A stretch of DNA of 64,000 nucleotides, from positions 1,426,001 to 1,490,000 of the forward strand of contig NZ_AP014648.1 in assembly GCF_000828475.1 (NCBI RefSeq). The letters are read 5' to 3'. Each line of letters starts with the position of its first letter. Positions within the stretch are counted from its first letter, which is position 1. The DNA comes from Methyloceanibacter caenitepidi. Lineage in GTDB: Bacteria; Pseudomonadota; Alphaproteobacteria; Rhizobiales; Methyloligellaceae. Of the stretch, positions 22,087-33,105 are shown piece by piece. The position numbers were made by a program, and so were the translations under genes. The notes beneath the pieces are model-generated. The model was not told the DNA's origin and ran no database searches. It saw only the letters and a list, made by a program, of their open reading frames with translations.

Positions 22087-24933
22087 CTACTCCGCCGCCA
22101 CCAAAGGTTCGGCGATACGACGTGCTGCCTTCGACAGCTCCTCGTACTCCTCCTGCCACTCGGACGGCCCGTTGGAGGCTGAGACCTGCACGGCCGTCAC
22201 CTTGTACTCGGGGCAGTTGGTGGCCCAGTCGGAGAACTCGGTCGTCACCACATTCACCTGTGTCGTCGGGTGATGGAACGTGGTGTAGACGACGCCGGGC
22301 GCCACGCGTTCGGTGATCAGCGCCCGCAAGGTCGTTTCGCCGGTACGGCTGGCGATCTTCACCCAATCGCCGTCGCGAACGCCGCGGTTCTCGGCATCGA
22401 AGGGATGGATCTCAAGAACATCCTGATCGTGCCAGACGACGTTCTCGGTACGCCGTGTCTGGGCGCCCACATTGTACTGGGACAGGATGCGGCCCGTCGT
22501 CAGCAAGAGCGGGAAGCGCGGGCCGGTCTTCTCGTCCGTCGCCACGTATTCGGTGACCACAAACTTGCCCTTGCCGCGTGTGAAGGTCTCCGTGTGCATG
22601 ACCGGGGTGCCTTCCGGCGCCTCGTCGTTGCAGGGCCACTGCACGGATCCCAGCTCGTCGAGCTTCTCGTAAGAGACGCCCGTGAAGGTCGGCGTCAGGC
22701 GCGCGATCTCGTCCATGATCTGGGCCGGATGATCGTAATGCATTGGATAGCCCAGAGCATTGGACAGCATCTGGGTGATCTCCCAGTCCTCGTAGCCGTT
22801 CATCGGCGCCATCACCTTGCGCACACGCTGGATGCGGCGCTCGGCGTTGGTGAACGTTCCGTTCTTCTCGAGGAACGTCGAACCGGGGAGGAACACATGA
22901 GCGTAGTTGGCGGTCTCGACCAGGAACAGATCTTGGACCACCACGCATTCCATCGCGGCGAGGCCGGCGGCCATGTGCTGCGTGTTCGGGTCGGACTGAA
23001 GGATGTCCTCACCCTGGATGTAGATGCCCTTGAACGAGCCATCGAGCGCGGCGTCGATCATGTTGGGGATACGCAGACCGGGCTCATCGAGCAGCGGACG
23101 GCCCCAGAGGGACTCGAACAGCTCCATCGTCGCCGTGTCGGAGACGTGGCGATAACCGGGTAGCTCGTGCGGGAAGGAGCCCATGTCGCAGGAGCCCTGC
23201 ACGTTGTTCTGACCGCGGAGCGGGTTCACGCCCACGCCTTTGCGGCCGATATTGCCCGTCGCCATGGCGAGGTTGGCGATAGCCATGACCGTCGTGGAGC
23301 CCTGGCTGTGCTCGGTGACGCCGAGCCCGTAATAGATGGCTGCGTTGCCACCCGTGGCGTAGAGCCGGGCGGCCTTCCGGATCAGGTCGGCGGGAACGCC
23401 GGAGATCTTCTCGACCTCTTCGGGCGAGTGGCGCGGATCGGCGACAAACCGGGCCCAGTCCTGGAACTCGTCCCACTCGCAGCGCTCGCGGACGAAGTCC
23501 TCGTTCACGAGGCCTTCGGTGACGATGACATGGCCCAGAGCCGTCACGACGGCGACGTTCGTGCCGGGCCTCAGAGGCAGATGGTAGTCGGCCATCACGT
23601 TAGGCGACTTCACCAGGTCGGTCTTTCGCGGATCGATGACGATCAGCTTTGCACCCTGGCGCAGGCGCTTCTTCATGCGCGAGGCGAAGACCGGATGGCC
23701 GTCGGTCGGGTTGGCGCCGATGACCAGGATTACGTCGGTCTCCTCGACGGAGTCGAAGTCCTGCGTGCCGGCGCTTTCGCCGTAGGTCGTCTTCAGACCA
23801 TAGCCGGTCGGAGAGTGGCAAACGCGAGCGCAGGTATCGACATTGTTGTTGCCGAAGCCGGCGCGGATCAGCTTCTGCACCAGAAAGGTCTCTTCGTTGG
23901 TGCAGCGCGACGAGGTGATGCCGCCGACCGAGCTCTTGCCGTACTTGGCCTGGATGCGTTTGAACTCAGACGCGGTGTATTGAATAGCTTCTTCCCAAGA
24001 AACCTCGCGCCACGGATCGGTAATCTTCTCGCGGATCATCGGCTTGGTGATGCGGTCCTTGTGGTGCGCGTATCCGTAGGCGAAGCGTCCCTTCACGCAG
24101 GAATGGCCGCGATTGGCCTTACCTTCCTTCTGGGGGATCATGCGTACGAGTTCGTCGCCGCGCATCTCAGCCCGGAACGAGCAGCCCACGCCGCAATAGG
24201 CACAGGTCGTCACGGTGGCCGTATCGGGCGTGCCGATGTCGATCACGGATTTCTCGTTGAGCGTCGCAGTCGGGCAGGCCTGCACGCAAGCGCCGCAGGA
24301 CACGCACTCGGAGTCCAAGAAGCTCTCTTCCATCGACGGCGAGACGACCGACTTGAAGCCGCGATTGGCGATCGTCAGTGCGAACGTGCCTTGCACTTCC
24401 TCGCACGCGCGCACGCAGCGGGAGCAGACAATGCACTTGGCCGGTTCGTACGTGAAATAGGGGTTGGAGTCGTCGATGCCCGGATTGGGATGCTTCTTGC
24501 CGTCATAGCCGTAGCGCACATCGCGCAGGCCCACGGCGCCGGCCATGTCCTGCAGCTCGCAATCGCCGTTGGCGGAACAAGTCAGACAGTCAAGCGGATG
24601 CTCCGAAATGTAGAGCTCCATCACGCCCTTGCGGAGCCGCTTCAGCCGGTCGGTTTGTGTCTTGACCACCATGCCCTCGCCGACAGGCGTGGTGCACGAA
24701 GCGGGCGTGCCGTTCCGGCCTTCGATCTCGATGAGGCAGAGCCGGCAGGATCCATAAGAGTCCAGCATGTCCGTGGCGCAGAGCTTGGGGATTTGAGTCC
24801 CCAACTCCATTGCCGCCCGCATGATGGACGTTCCTTCCGGGACCGTAACCTCGGTGCCGTCGATGGTCAGCGTGACGAGCTTCTCTGACTTCGATTGTGG
24901 TGTTCCGTAGTCGGTTTCCGGATTCAATGGCAT
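22087..24933 (-). CDS. fdsA: NAD-dependent formate dehydrogenase, catalytic alpha subunit
   Basis: A 948-residue cytoplasmic molybdenum enzyme subunit that oxidises formate to CO2, the last step of methanol oxidation. The N-terminal 2Fe-2S domain (C-x10-C-x2-C and a later Cys, residues about 50-85) is followed by an NADH dehydrogenase-like His/Cys domain, two 4Fe-4S clusters (CIVCSRCVRAC and CVSCGACVQAC), a further 4Fe-4S motif (CAYCGVGC), and the bis-MGD domain. Cys in VDTCARVCHSPT is the likely metal ligand with the neighbouring His. Length and domain order match FdsA. It follows fdsB by 10 bases. Confidence 0.96.
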   Translation of the reverse strand: MPLNPETDYGTPQSKSEKLVTLTIDGTEVTVPEGTSIMRAAMELGTQIPKLCATDMLDSYGSCRLCLIEIEGRNGTPASCTTPVGEGMVVKTQTDRLKRLRKGVMELYISEHPLDCLTCSANGDCELQDMAGAVGLRDVRYGYDGKKHPNPGIDDSNPYFTYEPAKCIVCSRCVRACEEVQGTFALTIANRGFKSVVSPSMEESFLDSECVSCGACVQACPTATLNEKSVIDIGTPDTATVTTCAYCGVGCSFRAEMRGDELVRMIPQKEGKANRGHSCVKGRFAYGYAHHKDRITKPMIREKITDPWREVSWEEAIQYTASEFKRIQAKYGKSSVGGITSSRCTNEETFLVQKLIRAGFGNNNVDTCARVCHSPTGYGLKTTYGESAGTQDFDSVEETDVILVIGANPTDGHPVFASRMKKRLRQGAKLIVIDPRKTDLVKSPNVMADYHLPLRPGTNVAVVTALGHVIVTEGLVNEDFVRERCEWDEFQDWARFVADPRHSPEEVEKISGVPADLIRKAARLYATGGNAAIYYGLGVTEHSQGSTTVMAIANLAMATGNIGRKGVGVNPLRGQNNVQGSCDMGSFPHELPGYRHVSDTATMELFESLWGRPLLDEPGLRIPNMIDAALDGSFKGIYIQGEDILQSDPNTQHMAAGLAAMECVVVQDLFLVETANYAHVFLPGSTFLEKNGTFTNAERRIQRVRKVMAPMNGYEDWEITQMLSNALGYPMHYDHPAQIMDEIARLTPTFTGVSYEKLDELGSVQWPCNDEAPEGTPVMHTETFTRGKGKFVVTEYVATDEKTGPRFPLLLTTGRILSQYNVGAQTRRTENVVWHDQDVLEIHPFDAENRGVRDGDWVKIASRTGETTLRALITERVAPGVVYTTFHHPTTQVNVVTTEFSDWATNCPEYKVTAVQVSASNGPSEWQEEYEELSKAARRIAEPLVAAE

Positions 24934-24943
24934 CGAATTTTCC

Positions 24944-26496
<1,553 letters not shown>

Positions 26497-26500
<4 letters not shown>

Positions 26501-26970
26501 GCCTGCGCCTCCTTGAGCAGCTCATCCAGCCGCTCTTCGTCGAGCCCCGCGTAGACATCCTTGTCCAGCATGGCGGCGGGGGAGGAATGACACAGTCCGA
26601 GGCAGTATACGGGCTCGAGGGTCACGCGGGCGTCGGCTGTGGTGCCGCCCATCTCCACACCGAGCTTTTCCTTCGCGCGCTTCTCCAACGCACGCACGCC
26701 GGCGGCTTGGCAGGATTCCGCGAGGCAAATCTTGAGGACACGGCGTCCCGGCGGCTCGCGCCTGTAATCGTGATAAAATGTCACGCAGCCATGGACTTCG
26801 GCTCGTGTAATATTTAGCGCATCGGCAATTAAGGGTTCCGCTTCAAGCGGCACGCAACCGAAAACCTCCTGCAAAGCATGGAGGATAGGAAGCGTCGCAC
26901 CCTTTTGATCTTGATGTTGCGCAATGATCTCGATTGCGCGCTCAGACGTCCATTTTTCGTATTTTTGCAT
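26497..26970 (-). CDS. fdsG: NAD-dependent formate dehydrogenase, gamma subunit
   Basis: A 157-residue NuoE-like 2Fe-2S protein and the first gene of the fds operon. The cluster ligands are in CLAESC and CLGLC. The helical N-terminal part (HALQEVFGCVPLEAEPLIADALN) matches NuoE. It relays electrons within the FdsABG complex. The 150 bases between this gene and the LysR gene upstream must hold the operon promoter; no clear motif was picked out. Confidence 0.93.
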
Positions 26971-27120
26971 TGCCCGGGAACACTCTTTCAGCCGGGGTGA
27001 AAATGGACAGTTATTTCTGTGAAATCAATAAAGCAAAGCCGTTGGGGGATCGGGATTCCTGATTGATCCGACAGGAATCTGCCATGGTTTCAGGCGCTAC
27101 CAGATTGGGCCCATCGGTCG

Positions 27121-28053
27121 CTAGGCGTCCGCGCTCTCCGGCGGCGACTTGATCGCCGCAATACCCTCTAGGACTGGCGCAAGTTGCTTGGCCTCCGCCA
27201 CAAGCGCGCTGATCAGCGGGGTCAGCGGATTGCGGTGCGGCACGACCAGCCCGATCGAGTGCGTCACGACGGGATCGACAATCGGGATGGCGCGGACGTT
27301 CTTGGTGACGCCCAGCACTTCCGCCAGCCGCGAGGGCATGACGCTGGTCCATTTGCCGGTCCGAACATGCGCGATGAGGACGATGACGGAGTCCGATTCC
27401 AGCCTCGGTTCCACTTCGGCGCCGACCTCGGCCAGCTGGGCGTCGATGATGCGGCGGTTCTGCATGTCGGGCGTCAGCAGGCAGAGCGGCATCTGCCCCA
27501 CCTCATGCCACGTGACGCTTTCCCGGTCCGCCAGCGGTCCCTCGCTGGAAGCGAGCAGGCGGTAGTACTCGGTATAGAGCGGTACGGATTGCACCCGGCC
27601 CAGCGGTTCGTTGTCGAGATATGTCAGCCCGGCGTCGATCTCCAGATTCTCCAGCATGCTCAAGACCTCGATGGAGGTCCTGGAGTGGATAGTGAAGCGC
27701 ACATCCGGATGGTTCGACTGGTATGGGGTGGTCAACATGGCCACGATGGGCAGCGCCGTCGGGATGGCCGCCATCCGCAAATGTCCCGCAAGTCCATGTT
27801 TTAGCGCATCAATTTCCTGGCGCATGGCGCGCGTGTCGGAAACGATTCGCCGCGCCCAGTCCAGCACGCGCTCGCCTTCCGGCGTGAACCCGCGAAAGCG
27901 CGAGCCGCGTTCCACCAAAAGCACCCCGAGCGTGTCCTCGAGCTGCTTGATTCCGGCCGAGAAAGTCGGCTGACTCACGCCGCAGCTTTCGGCGGCGTGA
28001 CCGAAATGGCGCTCTCGCGAGAGCGTGATGAGGAATTCAAGCTTGTCGATCAT
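27121..28053 (-). CDS. LysR-family regulator, probably of the fds operon
   Basis: A 310-residue LysR-type transcription factor. The N-terminal winged helix-turn-helix runs LEFLITLSRERHFGHAAESCGVSQPTFSAGIKQLE in two parts, followed by a periplasmic-binding-like effector domain. It lies just upstream of fdsG on the same strand, ending 150 bases before it. Regulators in this position control fds genes in other proteobacteria, responding to formate; that role here is inferred from position. The ATG at 28053 places the HTH at the usual distance from the N terminus; an open frame upstream to 28191 overlaps the region before the cytochrome c' gene and is not credible. Confidence 0.87.
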   Translation of the reverse strand: MIDKLEFLITLSRERHFGHAAESCGVSQPTFSAGIKQLEDTLGVLLVERGSRFRGFTPEGERVLDWARRIVSDTRAMRQEIDALKHGLAGHLRMAAIPTALPIVAMLTTPYQSNHPDVRFTIHSRTSIEVLSMLENLEIDAGLTYLDNEPLGRVQSVPLYTEYYRLLASSEGPLADRESVTWHEVGQMPLCLLTPDMQNRRIIDAQLAEVGAEVEPRLESDSVIVLIAHVRTGKWTSVMPSRLAEVLGVTKNVRAIPIVDPVVTHSIGLVVPHRNPLTPLISALVAEAKQLAPVLEGIAAIKSPPESADA

Positions 28054-28145
28054 GCCGTGCCCGCGGGCGGTCTCAGTATTCGTTTGGCAGCCGACTCCGA
28101 TACTGGAGGCAGCATGCCGCCACGGCAACCTTTGAAGTGGCTGGC

Positions 28146-28604
28146 CTAGTCCTTCTTCTCCGCCCGGAAGGTCTTGTGACAGGTCTTGCACGCGTCAATG
28201 ACGTCCTTGAATTTGGCCTTCCATTCCGGGGACTCACTCGACACCGACTCTTCCAGCGCTGCCGCAGCCGACGCCAGATTCTCGATATCCGTCGTGAACT
28301 CCGCCCACTGGGTCCATACCTCAGGCTTCGCCTCGCTAGGGTGACCGCCAGACCCTTCCGGGAAGAGCCCCTGAATCCTGGCCGAGGTGTCCTCGATTTC
28401 CTTGGCTGCGGCGGTTGCCTTGGCGGCATCGAATGGCGTCTGGCCCTTTGCCATGGCGCCAAGAACCTTCATGGCATCCTTCTGGGTTTCCATGAGGTCC
28501 ATACGTTCCTTGACGACGCCCGTTGCCTCTTCGTGGGCGAACAGTGTGGCCGGTGTGAGAAGCAACGTGCCTACGGCAGCGAGCTGGACAAGCTTGAATT
28601 TCAT
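28146..28604 (-). CDS. Cytochrome c' (class II cytochrome c)
   Basis: A 152-residue periplasmic four-helix cytochrome with a signal peptide ending FAHEE (about residue 22) and the heme motif Cys139-K-T-Cys142-His143 near the C terminus, as the class requires. These proteins bind NO or CO and are linked with nitrosative stress protection or electron transfer. The ATG at 28604 has a GGGAG site; an earlier in-frame start at 28649 would spoil the signal peptide. It lies upstream of the LysR gene on the same strand with a 92-base gap. Confidence 0.9.
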   Translation of the reverse strand: MKFKLVQLAAVGTLLLTPATLFAHEEATGVVKERMDLMETQKDAMKVLGAMAKGQTPFDAAKATAAAKEIEDTSARIQGLFPEGSGGHPSEAKPEVWTQWAEFTTDIENLASAAAALEESVSSESPEWKAKFKDVIDACKTCHKTFRAEKKD

Positions 28605-28908
28605 CAGTGTCTCCCGAGCAGTCGATATGAGCTTGGCGCATTTGGACAACAGTCAGGCTCTAGTGTGTTCATCCCGTCTTACGGCGTCCCTAACGCGAAC
28701 CTGATCCTAGACTACGGAAGCCATGGAGCCTCAGAAAGACGGTTCCCGCTCACGCTCGTGTGATCCCTGCTACGTTCCACAGCTTGGGACCCGAAAAAGC
28801 CCGGGCCGAGGGAGAAGTAGTCGCAGGACGGCGCCAAATCGGCTAACACGAGGGCCGCGATTTTCGCGGCCGCCGCCTCTGAGATTTGAGGTGGAGGTTA
28901 GGGGTTTG
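28605..28908. other. Divergent promoter region between cytochrome c' and glucokinase
   Basis: No gene is seen. A perfect hairpin GGCCGCGA-TTT-TCGCGGCC (28853-28871) lies 37 bases before the glucokinase start, within its probable leader. Confidence 0.5.
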
Positions 28909-29901
28909 ATGCCGGGGGCCGATGCCATGACGACAGACATTCCAGCGTACGCAGTTGTCGCCGATATCGGCGGTACGAATGCGCGCTTTGCGATCGCCGA
29001 TCTCGCCTCGCTTGAGCTCTTGGACATCCGGACTTTTCCCACCGCCGAGCACGCGACTCTTGCGGGCGCCATGCGCACTTATCTCGAGGATGCGCCGCAG
29101 AAGGTCGCCCATGCAGGCTTGGCCGTGGCGGCGCCTCTGCTGGAAGACACCGTCAAATTCACTAACGCGACCTGGACGTTCAAGCGAAGCACGCTCGCCC
29201 AGGAGGCCGGGCTGGACGCGGCGTATGTGTTCAACGATTTCGAGGCTCAGGCCTACGCGCTTCCCGTGTTGACGGCCGACGAGCTTCATCTGCTCCACGG
29301 CGGAACCGCCATCGAGAAGGCGCCCAAAGTGGTCCTCGGCCCGGGAACGGGGCTAGGCGTTGCCAGCCTCGTCTGGTCGCCCGCTGGCTGGGTGCCGGTC
29401 GCGGGCGAGGGGGGGCATCAAACCTTCCCCGCGGAGAATGAGCGCGAACTCGCCATCCTCGAGCGCATGCGCAAAGGACTCGAGCGGCTGTCCGTGGAGC
29501 GCGCGCTGTCGGGCCCGGGCCTTGCCGATATCTACCGGGCGGTCGCCGCGTCCTACGGGTTCAGCGACGCGGAGCATACGCCGGCGGAGGTCGAGCAGCT
29601 TGCCATCGCCGGCGAGGACGACATGGCCGTCCAGGCCCTGGACTACTTCGTTAAGTGGCTGGCGCGGTTTGCCGGCGACATGGCGCTGGCCTTCGGTGCC
29701 CGCGGCGGGGTCTACATCGGCGGCGGGATCGCCCCCAAGATGCTGACCCGGTTGGAGCAAGCGGATTTCCGTGAGGAGTTCGAGCGCAAGGGGCGCATGA
29801 AGCCGTTCGTCGAGTCGATCCCGATCAACGTGGTCGTCAGCGACTATCCCGGCCTGAAAGGCGCGGCCGCGGGGCTGCGCACCAAACTCGCAAACGCTTG
29901 A
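28909..29901 (+). CDS. glk: Glucokinase
   Basis: A 330-residue cytoplasmic glucokinase of the bacterial ROK-distinct Glk family, phosphorylating glucose with ATP. The phosphate loop VADIGGTNARFA, the substrate region FNDFEAQAYALP, the GPGTGLGVA loop and the GEGGHQTF motif are all present, as is the C-terminal YIGGGIAPKM. I use the ATG at 28909, which has GGAGG upstream; an ATG at 28927 gives a protein six residues shorter and also fits the family. It converges on the beta-lactamase gene with only two bases between the stops. A glucokinase in a methylotroph points to glycogen or trehalose turnover, which is inference. Confidence 0.92.
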   Translation: MPGADAMTTDIPAYAVVADIGGTNARFAIADLASLELLDIRTFPTAEHATLAGAMRTYLEDAPQKVAHAGLAVAAPLLEDTVKFTNATWTFKRSTLAQEAGLDAAYVFNDFEAQAYALPVLTADELHLLHGGTAIEKAPKVVLGPGTGLGVASLVWSPAGWVPVAGEGGHQTFPAENERELAILERMRKGLERLSVERALSGPGLADIYRAVAASYGFSDAEHTPAEVEQLAIAGEDDMAVQALDYFVKWLARFAGDMALAFGARGGVYIGGGIAPKMLTRLEQADFREEFERKGRMKPFVESIPINVVVSDYPGLKGAAAGLRTKLANA

Positions 29902-29903
29902 GA

Positions 29904-30785
29904 TCAGCTCGCCGCGGCGCCGATGGCGCGGCCCACATCGGCCAGTGCCTCATCCCGCGCGGCGGTATCGGCCTTCGAGCCGGTGAGATAGGCAGCGATC
30001 AGAATAGGCTCTCCGGCCTCCCCCCACGCAATGGCCACGTCGTTGCTCGTGCCGTGGGGGCCGGTTCCGGTGCGGTCGCCGACGCGCCATGTGGGCGGCA
30101 GCCCCGCCCTGAGGCGATCCTTCCCCGTCTCGTTGGCGACGAACCATTCGGTCAGACGGTCCCGCGACAGAGGTGACAGCGCGTCGCCGAGAAACAGCTT
30201 TTGAAGATTGCCCAGCATCGCTTCGGGCGTCGTGGTGTCGCGAAGTTCGCCAGGGCCAAACACGTTGGCGTCCGGTTCCATGCGGTCGATGCGCGTGACG
30301 GTGTCGCCCAGCGACCGCACATACGCCGTCGCCGCTTCCGGGCCCCCGAGGCTTTCGAGGAGGAGATTGGCGGCGGTGTTGTCGCTCCAGACCATCGCGG
30401 CTTCGCACAGTTCCGAGACCGTCATGGTGCCGCCGGCATTCTGCTGCGCGACGGGTGCGTAGGCGAGGATTGCGTCGGCGGGAACCGGCACTTCGCGTGA
30501 GAGCGTCTCGTCGCCTTCGTCGACCCGGTGCAGGACGGCAGCAACCGCGAGGAGCTTGAACGTGCTGCACATGGGAAAGCGTTCGCCGCCATGGCGCGCC
30601 GCCTTCAAGCCGGCGCCGGACACGGCGACGCCCAACCGCCCCCCAACTTTCTTTTCGATTTGAGCAAACTGACGGGCGAGATCATTGTCGGAGGCGTGGG
30701 CGAGGGGAACCGCTCCGGGACCTCGGACGAGGGCAAGCAGCGAGATGGCCGTAGCGCTCTGAGCGAACTGGCGGCGGGTGAGCAT
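29904..30785 (-). CDS. Class A beta-lactamase with Tat signal
   Basis: A 293-residue serine beta-lactamase that would hydrolyse penicillin-type antibiotics in the periplasm. The N terminus LTRRQFAQSA is a twin-arginine signal with a hydrophobic core and a cut near AHA-SD. Active-site elements are Ser70-T-F-Lys73 (CSTFK), Ser130-Asp-Asn (SDN), Glu166 with Asn170 (EPDAN), and RTG in place of the usual KTG at 234-236. Arg at 234 occurs in carbenicillinase-type enzymes. Cys69 lies next to the nucleophile. No regulator (ampR type) adjoins it. Likely an intrinsic chromosomal enzyme, as no mobile element is near. Confidence 0.92.
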   Translation of the reverse strand: MLTRRQFAQSATAISLLALVRGPGAVPLAHASDNDLARQFAQIEKKVGGRLGVAVSGAGLKAARHGGERFPMCSTFKLLAVAAVLHRVDEGDETLSREVPVPADAILAYAPVAQQNAGGTMTVSELCEAAMVWSDNTAANLLLESLGGPEAATAYVRSLGDTVTRIDRMEPDANVFGPGELRDTTTPEAMLGNLQKLFLGDALSPLSRDRLTEWFVANETGKDRLRAGLPPTWRVGDRTGTGPHGTSNDVAIAWGEAGEPILIAAYLTGSKADTAARDEALADVGRAIGAAAS

Positions 30786-30845
30786 AAGCTTCGTCTAGCG
30801 GAGGAAAGCGACCGAAAAACGTCCGGCCGCTTTCCGAAAAACGAC

Positions 30846-31310
30846 CTAGACCGGGTACGGCTCGTTGCACTTCTCGCCCGCCGCGCGCTGCTGCTCCAAA
30901 AGCGCCGAGAACTCCGGAATGCCGAACGTGGTTGCCACGCCGCCGTTCTCATCGAGGACCTCGTAGACGACGTCCTTCACGTTGCGGTTGGAGAAAAACA
31001 CGATGACGTCCTCGTCGCCGCCGCCTTCCGTATGCGTCTCACCGGGGCCGGCGGACACGTAGCTGCCAACGGGACGGAGCTCCTTGATCTCGCCATTGGG
31101 GCGATAGATCCGCAACTCGCCCTGCAGCACCAGGGTCCGGTAGGGGACCATGTGGTTGTGCATGGCGATCTTCGAGTTGGCGTCGAACTTGAACAGCAGA
31201 TCGACAGTGCCGTTCTCAACGTCTACCTCGCAGATGTGATAGGCGAGGTGGTCGATGCCATCGATCGTCCGCCAGTTGATATTGCTGTCGTCGAATCCCG
31301 TGCTGGGCAT
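30846..31310 (-). CDS. Cupin-domain protein (dihydroxyacetophenone dioxygenase-like)
   Basis: A 154-residue single-domain cupin. Metal ligands are suggested by H-N-H (AMHNHMVPYRT) in the first motif and by ETHTEGGG in the second. The overall look is that of the 2,4'-dihydroxyacetophenone dioxygenase-like cupins, but substrate cannot be assigned. The ATG at 31310 has an excellent AAAGGAGG site; longer open frames upstream have none. It is transcribed divergently from an AraC-type regulator 173 bases away, which probably controls it. Confidence 0.82.
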   Translation of the reverse strand: MPSTGFDDSNINWRTIDGIDHLAYHICEVDVENGTVDLLFKFDANSKIAMHNHMVPYRTLVLQGELRIYRPNGEIKELRPVGSYVSAGPGETHTEGGGDEDVIVFFSNRNVKDVVYEVLDENGGVATTFGIPEFSALLEQQRAAGEKCNEPYPV

Positions 31311-31483
31311 TGCATCCTCCTTTTTTGACTTCGCGTTATTGTCCGCCGCCGGAGGATCGAGTTTTTCGACCAACTTTTTGGCCAATCTTCCCATCGGCAG
31401 CGATGGCAAAGGACGGTAGAGTCCTGCGGGAAACCCACTTGCCATTTGGTGCCAAACGGACGGCGCCTTGAGGAAACGGGATC

Positions 31484-32470
31484 ATGCGGAGCTACGCGCT
31501 CACCAAAGCGAGCACAGTCGGGCCGATCGCCGATATCGTGGCGGCGTCTGGCGGTTCGATCACGAAGGTCTTCCAAAAGGCGGAGCTGCCGCTCACGCTG
31601 TTGGAGCAGCCCCAGCGGCTGATCCTGCTGCGCGATCAGTTTCATCTCCTGGAGACCGCCGCCCGCACCATCGGCGATCACAGCCTCGCCGTTCGCCTCT
31701 CGACGGAAGCGGGGATACCGGGCCTGGGGGCCTATGGCGCCCACCTGATCACCCTGCCGACTCTGGGCGATGCGATCCTCGAAAGCAGCCGCTCTCTCGC
31801 CAGCCTCTTGCAGGGGGCGACCACCATCGCGCTGGCAGTCGAAGGGCGTTGGGCCCGATGGACCTATTGCGTCACGAAGAACTTGGGGCTCGGCCAGCAG
31901 AAGAACGAGATGCTAGCCATCGGCTACATGCTCGCCCTTCTCCGGCATTTCGCGGGGCCGAGATGGACACCCGACCGCGTGGAAGTCGCCGGCCGGTTTG
32001 ACGGACGCCGGGAGATCGAACAGGTCGTTGCGTGCGACGCCATCAGTGGCGAGCGTGCAGGGGTCGTCTTCCCGGCGAGACTTCTGGAACTGACCAATCC
32101 GCGTCCGCCCAAAGAGCGCGAACCCGACTATCCGCCGGTGCCTGCCGAGACCGAGCTTACCGAGGTGGTCCGGCACGTCCTGCTCTTGCAGCTCGATCAC
32201 GGAGAGGCCGGTATCGACAGCGTTGCCCGGCGCCTCGGTCTCTCGCGCCGAACGCTGCAGCGCCGCTTATCCGAACAGGGCGTAAGTTTCGAAGCGCTGG
32301 CCCAGCGAACCGTGCGCGATCGGGCTCGGAATCTCCTAACGGAGACCGGCACACCGATCACGGATATCGCATACGAGCTTGGCTACGCCGACCCCGCCCA
32401 CTTCACCCGGGCATTCCGGCGCTGGACAGGCGAGACGCCGCAACAGTGGCGGCGCCGCTTGGCCCAGTAA
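31484..32470 (+). CDS. AraC-family regulator with arabinose-binding-like domain
   Basis: A 328-residue transcription factor. Residues 20-210 resemble the Arabinose_bd-type sensor domain found in OruR/ArgR-like regulators. Residues 235-325 are the two helix-turn-helix AraC domain with GIDSVARRLGLSRRTLQRRLSEQG, then ITDIAYELGYADPAHFTRAFRRWTG given in two adjoining helices. It faces the cupin gene head to head, so it likely controls that gene. The ATG at 31484 gives the standard length. Effector is unknown. Confidence 0.88.
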   Translation: MRSYALTKASTVGPIADIVAASGGSITKVFQKAELPLTLLEQPQRLILLRDQFHLLETAARTIGDHSLAVRLSTEAGIPGLGAYGAHLITLPTLGDAILESSRSLASLLQGATTIALAVEGRWARWTYCVTKNLGLGQQKNEMLAIGYMLALLRHFAGPRWTPDRVEVAGRFDGRREIEQVVACDAISGERAGVVFPARLLELTNPRPPKEREPDYPPVPAETELTEVVRHVLLLQLDHGEAGIDSVARRLGLSRRTLQRRLSEQGVSFEALAQRTVRDRARNLLTETGTPITDIAYELGYADPAHFTRAFRRWTGETPQQWRRRLAQ

Positions 32471-32507
32471 CGGTGTTCCGGAAGAGGGGCTATGCGCCGG
32501 CGCGAGC

Positions 32508-32981
32508 CTATTTGTACTCGACCTTGACGATCTCGTAGGACTTGCCGCCGCCGGGGGTCGAAACTTCGACCACGTCGTTCTTGCGCTTGCCCAGCAGGGC
32601 ACGGGCGATCGGGGAGGTGATGGAGATCTTGCCTTCCTTCACGTTGCCCTCGATTTCGCCGACGATGCGGTACTTGACCTTGTCCTCGGTATCTTCGTCG
32701 ATCAGCGTGACCGTCGCCCCGAACATGACCTGGTCGCCCTTGAGCTTGGACACATCAATGATGTCCGCGCGGGACAGCTTGTCCTCGAGATCGGCGATGC
32801 GCGCCTCCGTAATACCCTGCAGCTCCTTGGCGGCGTGGTATTCGGCGTTCTCGGACAGGTCCCCGTGCGAACGGGCTTCAGCGATCAATTTGATGATCCG
32901 CGGCCGCTCGGCGGTCTTGAGATTCTTGATCTCAGCCTCGAGGGACGTGTATCCCTCTGCGGTCATCGGCACCTTTTCCAT
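32508..32981 (-). CDS. greA: Transcription elongation factor GreA
   Basis: A 157-residue GreA, which enters the RNA polymerase secondary channel and helps cleave backtracked RNA. The coiled-coil N-terminal half carries the acidic tip ([13 protein letters not shown]) and the C-terminal half is the FKBP-like domain ending [14 protein letters not shown]. The length is standard. The ATG at 32981 is well supported. The gene converges with the AraC gene. An inverted TTGACA-N4-TGTCAA at 33014-33029 lies just upstream. Confidence 0.97.
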   Translation of the reverse strand: MEKVPMTAEGYTSLEAEIKNLKTAERPRIIKLIAEARSHGDLSENAEYHAAKELQGITEARIADLEDKLSRADIIDVSKLKGDQVMFGATVTLIDEDTEDKVKYRIVGEIEGNVKEGKISITSPIARALLGKRKNDVVEVSTPGGGKSYEIVKVEYK

Positions 32982-33105
32982 GTCAGTTCAAACTCCTTAA
33001 GGGCGGGCCCCCTTTGACAATACTGTCAAGGAATTGACCCACGGAAGTCAAGAATCTGTTGATTTAGACCGTTTTCTAAAGCTTGCCGGTGGGCTCCGCG
33101 GAGCC

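Noticed and set aside
22270..24888. Two long + frames opposite fdsA
   Set aside because: Shadows of the conserved fdsA frame; composition is not protein-like.
33014..33029. TTGACA-N4-TGTCAA before greA as back-to-back -35 elements
   Set aside because: No matching -10 sequence was seen at 16-18 bases on the greA strand.
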